Origin: Alsobacter sp045348435
GTDB taxonomy: Bacteria > Pseudomonadota > Alphaproteobacteria > Rhizobiales > Beijerinckiaceae
DNA: 64,000 nt
Direction of reading: 5' to 3'
NCBI RefSeq assembly: GCF_045348435.1
Contig: NZ_CP157484.1
Span: forward strand, 5,208,001 to 5,272,000
Made by a program: the position numbers and the translations under genes
In this document: piece by piece, positions 30,786-39,583 of the stretch
Numbering within the stretch: the first letter of the stretch is position 1
Layout: every line of letters begins with the position of its first letter
The notes under the pieces: model-generated
What the model was told of the DNA's origin: nothing
The model's database searches: none
What the model saw: only the letters and a program-made list of their open reading frames with translations

Positions 30786-30880
30786 ACTCAACTTTCGGTG
30801 GTTGCTCGTCCCCGCAACCAACACTCCCAAAACTCCCCGACGCTCCCCAGCGCCGGGGAGTTTTGCGTTCTGGGCCTGGG
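30786..30880. repeat. Two-hairpin palindromic element, copy B
   Basis: Same 95-bp module as at 5038, with the 38-nt hairpin at 30828-30865 and the upstream TGGTTGC/GCAACCA hairpin; only a few bases differ. It lies between the convergent usp and cynS genes, the ideal place for a bidirectional terminator. The rest of the 30528-30944 gap shows no supported gene; a short frame near 30550-30650 (LDLPGGPFDASVAYFQWRSS) could be the end of a lost gene, but I cannot name it. Confidence 0.8.
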
Positions 30881-30944
30881 CGTCGCCGCTGGCGGGCAGG
30901 ATGGCGCCCAAAGACCGCCCGCCCTGAAGCGGCCAACGACGCCA

Positions 30945-31427
30945 TCAGCTTTCCTTGAACCCGTAGTCGGGGATGCCCTGCTCATTGCCGTAATATTTAT
31001 AGGGCAGGAACTTGCCGGACATCGCGATCTTGACCCGGTCTCCCTTCGGGTTCGGCTCGCGCTCGAACTCGATGTTGAAGTCGATCGCCGACATGATGCC
31101 GTCGCCGAACTCCTCCTCGATCAGCGCCTTCCAGGCCGGGCCGTTGACCATCACCATCTCGTAGAAGCGATAAATCAGTGGGTCGGTCGGCGGCATGGGC
31201 GTGCCGCGATAGGGCACTTCGTTGAGCATGCGCTTCTCGTTCTCGCTGAGGTCGAACAGCGCCGCCGCCTTCTCGGCCAAGGGCTTGACCAGCTTCATCT
31301 GGCCGAGCAGAGCGCCGACGATCAACACCTCCGACATGCCGCCGATCTCGCCGGTGATGTATTTCCAGTTCCAGCCCTTCTCGCGCTTGATGTCGAGAAT
31401 CTTCTCGGTGAGCTCTTCGCGCTTCAT
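30945..31427 (-). CDS. cynS: Cyanase (cyanate hydratase)
   Basis: A 160-residue enzyme that decomposes cyanate with bicarbonate to ammonia and CO2, giving a nitrogen source and detoxification. The catalytic trio is present: Arg87 and Glu90 in DPLIYRFYEMV and Ser113 in GIMSAIDF (Arg96, Glu99 and Ser122 in E. coli numbering). The N-terminal helical domain and C-terminal SGKFLPYKYYG are typical. It is last in the operon behind an ABC importer (36 bp gap). Its CO2/bicarbonate chemistry also links it to the DAB pump elsewhere in the window, though at a distance. Confidence 0.96.
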   Translation of the reverse strand: MKREELTEKILDIKREKGWNWKYITGEIGGMSEVLIVGALLGQMKLVKPLAEKAAALFDLSENEKRMLNEVPYRGTPMPPTDPLIYRFYEMVMVNGPAWKALIEEEFGDGIMSAIDFNIEFEREPNPKGDRVKIAMSGKFLPYKYYGNEQGIPDYGFKES

Positions 31428-31464
31428 GGGCGTCCTCCTCGAAATGTCTTGGCGTGATGGGGCG

Positions 31465-32355
31465 TCAGGCTGCGTGGCGGCTTTTGCCGCCGTCGGCAGG
31501 GTCGGGCTGGTCCGCGCCTGGGCGCACCACCGGCGGGCGACGCCGGTCGTAGCCGACCGGAATCGCGTCCTTGAAGGTGGTCGAGCGCGAGACGAGGAAA
31601 TCGATCAGGTGGTTGCGGATGGCGGAGTAGTCGGCGTGACGGTGGATCTCGGCGCGCCTGCGGTCCCGCGGCAGCGGGTTCTCGACGATCTCGGCGATCA
31701 TCGCCTGCGGACCGTTGGTCATCAGCACGATGCGGTCGGCGAGATAGATCGCCTCATCGACGTCATGCGTGATCATGAAGACGGTCTGGCCGGTCTCCAG
31801 GCAGATGCGCCGGACCTCGTCCTGCAGGGCGCCGCGGGTCAAGGCGTCGAGCGCCGAGAAGGGTTCGTCCATCAGCATCATCTTGGGCTCGATCGACAGC
31901 GCGCGCGCGATGCCGACGCGCTGCTTCATCCCGCCCGAAAGCTCTGACGGCTTCTTGTGCTCCGATCCCTTCAGCCCGACCTTCTCGATGAAGGCCATGG
32001 CGTGGGCCGTAACCTTCTGCCTCGGCCAGTCGCGATGCCGGGCCGCGACCGCGTAGGCGACGTTCCCGAGCACGCTGAGCCAGGGCAGCAAGGCGTGGCT
32101 CTGGAAGATCACGGCGCGGTCGAGCGCAGGGCCCTCGATCGCCTTTCCGTCGATGATCGCGGCGCCCTCGTCGGTCGCATCGAGCCCGTTCAGGATGTTG
32201 AGCACCGTGGTCTTGCCGCAGCCGGAATGGCCGATGATGCAGGCGAACTCGCCCCTGGCCATCGAGAACCAGAGATCCTCGAACACGGTGGTCGCGCCGC
32301 CGGCCCTCGGGTAACGCCGGGCGATGCCCTCGATGGAGACGAACTTCTCTGGCAT
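31465..32355 (-). CDS. ABC importer ATPase, nitrate/cyanate type
   Basis: A 296-residue ATPase of the NrtD/CynD/SsuB/TauB group. Walker A GHSGCGKTT, signature LSGGMKQRVGIARAL, Walker B MLMDEPFSALDALTR and switch THDVDEAIYLADRI are all intact. The start at 32355 (MPEKFVSIEG) is six bases before the permease stop, so translation is coupled. Next to cynS and behind a permease and TAT-exported binding protein, it most likely energises cyanate uptake. Confidence 0.9.
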   Translation of the reverse strand: MPEKFVSIEGIARRYPRAGGATTVFEDLWFSMARGEFACIIGHSGCGKTTVLNILNGLDATDEGAAIIDGKAIEGPALDRAVIFQSHALLPWLSVLGNVAYAVAARHRDWPRQKVTAHAMAFIEKVGLKGSEHKKPSELSGGMKQRVGIARALSIEPKMMLMDEPFSALDALTRGALQDEVRRICLETGQTVFMITHDVDEAIYLADRIVLMTNGPQAMIAEIVENPLPRDRRRAEIHRHADYSAIRNHLIDFLVSRSTTFKDAIPVGYDRRRPPVVRPGADQPDPADGGKSRHAA

Positions 32356-32360
32356 GGCGC

Positions 32361-33197
32361 TCAATCCGGATACGTGACGGCGCGTTGGCAGCGGGCGAGC
32401 GTCTGATCGAGGATCATGCCCATCACGCCGATCACCAGGATCGCGACGATGACATTGGTGATCGACAGGTTGTTCCACTCGTTCCAGACGAAATAGCCGA
32501 TGCCGGTGCCGCCCACGAGCATCTCGGCCGCGACGATGACGAGCCAGGCGATGCCGATCGAAATGCGCATCCCGGTCAGGATGGTCGGCGCCGCCGCCGG
32601 CAGGATGATCGTGAAGGCGCGCCGCAGCGGCCCCACCTCCAGCGTCCGTGCGACGTTGAGCCATTCCTTGCGCACCGCCGAGACGCCGAAGGCGGTGTTC
32701 AGCAGCATCGGCCAGACCGAGCAGATGAAGATGACGAAGATCGCCGAGACGCCGGAATCCTTGATCGTGTAGAGCGCGAGCGGCATCCAGGCCAAAGGCG
32801 AAATCGGCTTCAGCACCTGAATGAACGGGTCAAGCGCCCGGCTGATCAGGGCGGACATGCCGATCAGGAAGCCGAGCGGCAAAGCCACCAGCACCGCCAG
32901 CAGATACCCCAGCAGCACGCGCCCCAGCGAATAGGCGAGTTGGATGCCGAGCCCCTTGTCGTTCGGGCCCTTGTCGTAGAACGGGTCCGACAGGTGCTTC
33001 CATAGCGTCCGTCCGACATCGATCGGCCCCGGCATCGCCGATTTACCCTGGGTGACCTGCTGGCCCATCAGCTTGGCGTATTCGGGATCGATGTTTGCAG
33101 CAGGCCCAGCCGCGCCTTGCGTGGCGACATGCCAGCCGATCAGGAAGATCGCGAGGATCGCGAGCGAAAGGACGGAGGCGCGGGCGCCGAGCGACAT
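32361..33197 (-). CDS. ABC importer permease, nitrate/cyanate type
   Basis: A 278-residue inner-membrane permease with an N-terminal membrane segment (LSLAILAIFLIGWHV) and five more downstream. The cytoplasmic EAA-like loop that contacts the ATPase is EWLNVARTLEVGPLRRAF. The family is that of NrtB/CynB. I chose the ATG at 33197, which follows the binding-protein stop by ten bases; the longer frame up to 33260 would overlap that gene. Confidence 0.88.
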   Translation of the reverse strand: MSLGARASVLSLAILAIFLIGWHVATQGAAGPAANIDPEYAKLMGQQVTQGKSAMPGPIDVGRTLWKHLSDPFYDKGPNDKGLGIQLAYSLGRVLLGYLLAVLVALPLGFLIGMSALISRALDPFIQVLKPISPLAWMPLALYTIKDSGVSAIFVIFICSVWPMLLNTAFGVSAVRKEWLNVARTLEVGPLRRAFTIILPAAAPTILTGMRISIGIAWLVIVAAEMLVGGTGIGYFVWNEWNNLSITNVIVAILVIGVMGMILDQTLARCQRAVTYPD

Positions 33198-33207
33198 CCT
33201 CACCGCT

Positions 33208-34584
33208 TCAGATCCGCTTGATCGCAAAGCTTCGGATGTAGTCCTCGGGCTTCGACGCATCGAAGGTCTTGCCCATCACGACGATGGTCTTCGAGCCGCT
33301 CGTCGGCGGGGTCAGCCCGGCTTCCTTCATCAGCCGCGCCGTATCGGTCTCCAGGAAGACCTGCCTGGCGATGCTCTTGTAGTCGAGCTCGCCCTTGACC
33401 TGCCCCCAGCGCTTCATCTGGGTCAGGATCCAGATCGCGAAGCCTTCCCAGGGGAACGGATCGAAGTCGATGCGCGCAGGATCGCGCTTCACCTGGCCGA
33501 GCCCGTCCGCATAGGTGCCGGTCAGCACCTGCTCGACCACCGTGACCGGCTGGTTGAGATAGTTCGCCGGCGCAATCGCCTCTGCGATCTGCTTGCGGTT
33601 CTCAGCCTTCGAGGCGAAGGCGGTGGCGTCGATGATCGCCTTGAGCAGGGCCGCATAGGAATTCGGCGTCTGCGTCACGAAGTCTTTCGAGGCCGCGAAG
33701 GCGCAGCAGGGATGACCGTCCCAGATCTCCTTGGACAGGATGTGGATGAAGCCGACGCCGTCGAACACCGCGCGCTGGTTCACCGGATCGGGCGCGAGGA
33801 AGCCGTCGATATTGTCGGCGCGCAGGTTGGCGACCATTTCCGGCGGCGGCACGGCGCGGATCTGTACGTCGGCGTCGGGATCGATGCCGTGCTCCGCCAG
33901 ATAGTAGCGCAACAGGTAGTTGTGCATCGAATAGTCGAAGGGCACGGCGAATTTGAAGCCCTTCCAGGACTTTGGATCGCGCCTGTCCTTGTGCTTCATG
34001 GCGAGCGTGATCGCCTGGCCGTTGATGTTTTCGACCGCGGGCATCGTGTAGGGGATCGGGTTCGAGCCGACGCCCATCGAGATCGCCAGCGGCATGGGCG
34101 AGAGCATGTGCGCGGCGTCGTATTCCTTGTTGATCGTCTTGTCGCGAATGACCGCCCAGCCGGCGGTCTTGATCACTTCGACATTGAGCCCGTGCTTGGC
34201 GTAGAACCCCATCGGCGCGGCCATGATGATCGGCGTCGCGCACGTAATCGGGATGAAGCCGACCTTGAGGTCCTTCTTCTCAGGCGCCGCCTGGGCGAAG
34301 ACCTCGGTCGCGGCCGCGATCGGGAACAGGGACGAGATCGCCGCCAGCGCGGTTGAGGCGCCGGCGGATTTGAGGAACAGCCGGCGCGCCTCGTCCTGTG
34401 GGAAGAGAGCCCGCATCACGGCGTTCTCGACCACCCGGCGATAGCGCCCCTCGTCCGAGGCGGAAGCCTCGACAGCTTCGGCGCGGATGGCGCGCTCATG
34501 CTCGGACGGGCTTTCGTGCCGGCCGCAGTCGCAGCCCTTGAGGATCCGGCGGCTCGCATCGAACGGGTTCTTGAACAGGGCCAT
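33208..34584 (-). CDS. ABC substrate-binding protein, NrtA/CynA type, TAT-exported
   Basis: A 458-residue binding protein of the NMT1/NrtA-like family. A twin-arginine signal (RRLFLKSAGASTALAAIS) begins about 70 residues in, after a Cys-containing leader (GCDCGRHES), as in NrtA/CynA proteins. The binding domain starts at LKVGFIPITCATPIIMA. The start at 34584 is supported by GAGGAGACGCGC; the longer frame to 34635 would run over the sigma-54 promoter. First gene of the cyanate operon. Nitrate or cyanate cannot be told apart by sequence alone; cynS downstream favours cyanate. Confidence 0.88.
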   Translation of the reverse strand: MALFKNPFDASRRILKGCDCGRHESPSEHERAIRAEAVEASASDEGRYRRVVENAVMRALFPQDEARRLFLKSAGASTALAAISSLFPIAAATEVFAQAAPEKKDLKVGFIPITCATPIIMAAPMGFYAKHGLNVEVIKTAGWAVIRDKTINKEYDAAHMLSPMPLAISMGVGSNPIPYTMPAVENINGQAITLAMKHKDRRDPKSWKGFKFAVPFDYSMHNYLLRYYLAEHGIDPDADVQIRAVPPPEMVANLRADNIDGFLAPDPVNQRAVFDGVGFIHILSKEIWDGHPCCAFAASKDFVTQTPNSYAALLKAIIDATAFASKAENRKQIAEAIAPANYLNQPVTVVEQVLTGTYADGLGQVKRDPARIDFDPFPWEGFAIWILTQMKRWGQVKGELDYKSIARQVFLETDTARLMKEAGLTPPTSGSKTIVVMGKTFDASKPEDYIRSFAIKRI

Positions 34585-34635
34585 GCGCGTCTCCTCGCGG
34601 AACCGGGGAATGGGTGGTCGCGTGCGAAGGACCAC

Positions 34636-34651
34636 TGCAAAGGCCGGGCCA
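34636..34651 (-). promoter_or_regulatory. Sigma-54 (-24/-12) promoter of the cyanate operon
   Basis: On the minus strand TGGCCCG-GCCT-TTGCA, one base off the TGGCACG-N4-TTGCA consensus, with the required 10 bp between GG and GC. Predicted transcription start near 34624 gives a leader of about 40 nt to the binding-protein gene. A sigma-54 activator gene is divergent from it. Confidence 0.8.
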
Positions 34652-34726
34652 AGATCCGCGAGAGTGCGCCGAGGCGAGAAATCAAGCGCCTGCGCGCGTC
34701 AGAGCGTTGACGATTTTCCGTAAATC

Positions 34727-34760
34727 ACGATAGATCGTAATTCTATTCACGATAAATCGT
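34727..34760. promoter_or_regulatory. Paired palindromic upstream activator sites
   Basis: Two near-identical palindromes, ACGATAGATCGT (34727-34738) and ACGATAAATCGT (34749-34760), have centres 22 bp apart, two helical turns, on one DNA face. A degenerate third copy lies at 34710-34721. They are about 100-135 bp upstream of the predicted sigma-54 transcription start and end eight bases before the activator gene, as expected for an enhancer that also autoregulates. Confidence 0.75.
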
Positions 34761-34768
34761 AAGCGCCG

Positions 34769-36676
<1,908 letters not shown>

Positions 36677-36798
36677 CTCGAATGGGCGCGGCGTAATCCG
36701 TGAACGTGGGCCCTGACGAACGTCTGTTCGCGTCCGTCCGGCGGTGGCCCATCGCACCAGGCGCTCGAGCGTTTTCGGCATGCTTGCAACGCGCAAAC

Positions 36799-36845
36799 CT
36801 CCCAAAACGCCCCGGATGCTCCGCAGCGCCGGGGAGTTTTGCGGT
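36799..36845. repeat. Hairpin repeat, copy C
   Basis: A diverged copy of the 38-nt hairpin (CAAAACGCCCCG and CGGGGAGTTTTG, one mismatch in the stem and a 15-nt centre). It lies about 125 bp after the sigma-54 activator gene, so it may end that transcript. The rest of 36677-36928 shows no gene. Confidence 0.7.
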
Positions 36846-36928
36846 TGAATGACCTGGGTCAAGACGCGCCGGCGGCTTTGATGCTTAGGATTCCCTCTGA
36901 TTGAAGGCCCCGTCGACGGGAGCATCCG

Positions 36929-37219
36929 ATGATCAAGGTCGCCGTTCTCACGCTGGGTCTCGCCGTGGTCACCCAGGTCGCCGAAAACATCCCGAGATAC
37001 GATATCGACGCCTCGTGCCGGGCGCAGACCTCGTCGCGCGACGGCACGGGAGAGCGCATGGCGGCCTGCGTCCGCGACGAGACCGCCGCCCGCGAGCAAC
37101 TCGCGTCCAGCTGGGCGCGGGCCAAGCCCCGCAGCCGTGAGGTTTGCGCGGGCGAGGAACGCGGCATCACCAGCTACGCCGACCTCGCATCCTGCCTGGA
37201 CATGTTCGCCAGCCAGTGA
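36929..37219 (+). CDS. Small probably secreted cysteine-containing protein
   Basis: A 96-residue protein with a short hydrophobic N-terminus (VAVLTLGLAVVTQVAE) and four Cys (in ASCRAQ, AACVRDE, EVCAGEE and ASCLDMF), suggesting two disulfides in the periplasm. The pattern, with DIDASCR and CVRDE, is widespread among small hypothetical proteins of Hyphomicrobiales, but no function is known. The 322 bp downstream to the next gene hold no supported coding frame. Confidence 0.7.
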   Translation: MIKVAVLTLGLAVVTQVAENIPRYDIDASCRAQTSSRDGTGERMAACVRDETAAREQLASSWARAKPRSREVCAGEERGITSYADLASCLDMFASQ

Positions 37220-37509
37220 GGTCGAGGCGCTTCGAACGGTTTCCCTGGACGGCGGCGCTTGCGGCCATGCAGCCGACGCCCTCCTGGTCGGTCTTGCTGG
37301 GCCGGCGCGGGCTCGTCGATGACGACAGGCTCGAGACTTGCGACCGAACCACCTTTTCGGCTGATCGAAATCAGCTCCCCTCCGGTGAATGTCGGTAGCA
37401 TCGCATCGTTCGGCCTCGAGCTTCACATGGCAAGGCCGAGTGAGATCCTGTTGGATATTCTTTTTCTCAGTTTCAGGACTGGGTCGGCGTCAATCGGTGT
37501 ACCGGCGAT

Positions 37510-37526
37510 CTGATCGAAGCGATCAG
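37510..37526. promoter_or_regulatory. Perfect inverted repeat before a small secreted-protein gene
   Basis: CTGATCG, AAG, CGATCAG ends five bases before the Shine-Dalgarno of the gene at 37542. It could be an operator or, in the mRNA, a small hairpin beside the ribosome-binding site. Confidence 0.35.
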
Positions 37527-37541
37527 CGATGGGAGGGTGTC

Positions 37542-37784
37542 ATGAGGCTCATGAAGATCATCTTCAGTGCGTTTGCCTTGGTTGGCGTTGTCTTCGCCGG
37601 CTCAGTCGCATCGACGAGCAACGCGCATGCGGTGATCTATTGCACCTATATTGGATATCCTGCCGGATGCGTGGCGAGACCCGGCGTGCGACTGGTCCCT
37701 CGCCCCGTCGGGGCGCGCGCCGTCACAGCGCCGCGCCCAGGAAATCGCAACGGCGGGGTCAACAGGGTCGGCGTTCGCCGATAG
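37542..37784 (+). CDS. Small secreted protein
   Basis: An 80-residue protein with a clear signal peptide (IIFSAFALVGVVFAGSVAST, cleavage after SNAHA) and a short mature part that has two Cys (IYCTYIGYPAGC) and a basic Arg/Pro/Gly-rich tail. GGGAGGG precedes the ATG at 37542. Similar short exported proteins are frequent in Hyphomicrobiales without assigned function. A periplasmic or cell-envelope location is likely. Confidence 0.65.
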   Translation: MRLMKIIFSAFALVGVVFAGSVASTSNAHAVIYCTYIGYPAGCVARPGVRLVPRPVGARAVTAPRPGNRNGGVNRVGVRR

Positions 37785-37854
37785 CGGGAGATCGGCAAGG
37801 CCGCGCCCCGCGTCTTGGCGGCTGGCGCGCGGCCCCTCTGGTGTGATCGCCACC

Positions 37855-37900
37855 CTTCCCAAAACTCCCCGACGCTCCCCAGCGCCGGGGAGTTTTGCGT
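37855..37900. repeat. Hairpin repeat, copy D
   Basis: Exact 38-nt hairpin (37860-37897) identical in stem and loop to copies A and B but without the upstream second hairpin. It is 75 bp after a small secreted-protein gene and 140 bp before the ArsR-type gene. The remainder of 37785-38038 shows no gene. Confidence 0.8.
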
Positions 37901-38038
37901 GAGGGGATCGGGCGGCGCGGGAGGCTTCCAGGGTCTCCGCCTTGCGCCGGGTCAGCTCGGATGGCGAGCCTTCTCGAAAGTAAGCCGATCAGCTCAGTTT
38001 AGCCTTGCGGACTGGAACGTCCCGCGATAGTAAGCCGT

Positions 38039-38386
38039 ATGGCTCAGCATGATCCTGATCTCACGCTTCTCTTCCATGCCCTCGCCGACCCGACGCGCCG
38101 GTCGATCCTGACCCGCCTCGCCGAAGGTCCGGCGCGGGTGACGGAACTCGCCGGCCCGACGGGGTTCCGGCTGCCCACCGTGATGCGGCATCTGTCGGTG
38201 CTGCAGGAGGCGGGTCTGGTCGTCACGTCCAAAGATGGGCGCGTGCGAACCTGCGCCATTCAACCCGAGGCTCTCGAGCCTGCCCGGACCTGGCTCGATC
38301 GCCAGCGGACGATCTGGGAGTCCCGCCTCGACCGGCTGGACGCCTTCGTCATGACCGTCATGAAAGACAAGGACCCATCGCAATGA
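38039..38386 (+). CDS. ArsR-family transcriptional regulator
   Basis: A 115-residue winged-helix repressor-type protein. The HTH region is visible as FHALADPTRRSILTRLAEGP, then LPTVMRHLSVLQEAGLV and the wing SKDGRVRTC. No metal-binding Cys cluster is present, so it belongs to the non-metal ArsR group commonly paired with AHSA1 genes. Its stop overlaps the next start (ATGA). It probably controls its own operon. Confidence 0.88.
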   Translation: MAQHDPDLTLLFHALADPTRRSILTRLAEGPARVTELAGPTGFRLPTVMRHLSVLQEAGLVVTSKDGRVRTCAIQPEALEPARTWLDRQRTIWESRLDRLDAFVMTVMKDKDPSQ

Positions 38387-39288
38387 TCCAGAAAGGCTCG
38401 GAACCAGCCGGCGGCGCGGGCCGCTTCGCCCTGCTGACGTTCGAACGCGAGGTCGCCGCGCCGGCGTCGACGCTGTGGCAAGCCTGGACGGCTCCGGCCG
38501 CGCGGGCCGTCTGGGCCGCGCCATCGCCCTCCGTAGTGGTGGAGTTCCTGGAAGCCGACACGAGGATCGGCGGCCGCGAGGTCTCCCTCTGCAAGGTGGA
38601 GGGCCGGCCGGACATCCGATGCGAGTGCGGATGGCTGGACCTGCAGCCGCCGATGCGCAGCGTGAACTACGAGGTGGTCTCGGCGGCCGGCGTCGCGCAG
38701 TCCGCCGCGCTGGTGACGGCGGAGATCTCCGACGAAGGCGACCGCAGCCGGCTCGTCGTGACCGTGCAGCTCTCCTCGCTGGCGACCGACATGGAGGCTG
38801 GCTACCGGGAGGGGTTCGATGCGGGCCTGTCCAACCTCGCCGGCGTGGCCGAGCGGACCATGGTGTTGCAGCGCGTGATCGCCGCGCCGCGCAGCGTGGT
38901 CTGGGGCGCGTGGATGAACCCTGAGACGCTGCCCCAATGGTGGGGGCCGGACGGCTTCACCTGCCGCACCGCGAGGATCGACCTCCGGTCGGGCGGCGAA
39001 TGGGTGTTCGACATGATCGGGCCGGACGGAACGGTCTTCCCCAACCATCATCGCTATCACGAGGTCCGGCCCCAGGAGAGGATCGGCTACGCGCTGCTGT
39101 GGGGCGAGAATGGGCCGAAGCACGCCGATGCGTGGGCCTCCTTCGAGGACCGGGACGGGTCGACGGTCGTCACGCTGGGCATGGTCTTCAGCACGGCCGC
39201 GGAGTTCCAGACCGCGAAAGGCTTCGGCGCCGTCGAACTCGGAATGCAGACCCTGGGCAAGCTGGAGCGCTTCATCGCGTCCCGGTGA
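38383..39288 (+). CDS. Tandem AHSA1/SRPBCC-domain protein
   Basis: A 301-residue protein with two consecutive AHSA1-type (SRPBCC) domains: one from about 15 to 150 (FEREVAAPASTLWQAWTAPA) and one from about 160 to 300 (RVIAAPRSVVWGAWMNPETL followed by PQWWGPDGFT). These helix-grip folds bind hydrophobic ligands. The standard partner of an ArsR regulator has only one such domain; this looks like a fusion of two neighbouring genes. Translationally coupled to the ArsR gene. Ligand unknown. Confidence 0.85.
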   Translation: MIQKGSEPAGGAGRFALLTFEREVAAPASTLWQAWTAPAARAVWAAPSPSVVVEFLEADTRIGGREVSLCKVEGRPDIRCECGWLDLQPPMRSVNYEVVSAAGVAQSAALVTAEISDEGDRSRLVVTVQLSSLATDMEAGYREGFDAGLSNLAGVAERTMVLQRVIAAPRSVVWGAWMNPETLPQWWGPDGFTCRTARIDLRSGGEWVFDMIGPDGTVFPNHHRYHEVRPQERIGYALLWGENGPKHADAWASFEDRDGSTVVTLGMVFSTAAEFQTAKGFGAVELGMQTLGKLERFIASR

Positions 39289-39309
39289 CGGCTGCCTCTT
39301 TGGCGCCCT

Positions 39310-39558
39310 TCAGCACCGATGCCGCCAGCTGCGCCATGCACGGCAGACCCCGCCGGACCACCGCACGCAGCGACGGTGCGCATGCCAGACCGCGCGGCAA
39401 TGGGCCCCTTGAATCAGCGACGCCGGCGGCGCGCCCGGCGCGTCCGCCAACGCGCCGGGAGAGCCAGGGAGCCCGGCGGCGGCGGGAATCGACCCGAGCA
39501 GAAGCGCAAAGGCGACGAAAGCAGCGCGGCTCGCGGCCGACGCCGACCTGTCAATCAT
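39310..39558 (-). CDS. Small secreted cysteine-containing protein
   Basis: An 82-residue protein. GAGGAGG just before the ATG at 39558 and a good signal peptide (SRAAFVAFALLLGSIPAAAG) support it. The mature end carries HCRAVW, RRCVRW, GGVCRAW and a final Cys: four Cys among Arg and Trp. It follows the alkyl sulfatase gene by 25 bp on the same strand, so may be cotranscribed. No family is recognised. Confidence 0.6.
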   Translation of the reverse strand: MIDRSASAASRAAFVAFALLLGSIPAAAGLPGSPGALADAPGAPPASLIQGAHCRAVWHAHRRCVRWSGGVCRAWRSWRHRC

Positions 39559-39583
39559 GGCTGCCTCCTCGTCAAAAGCCGGA

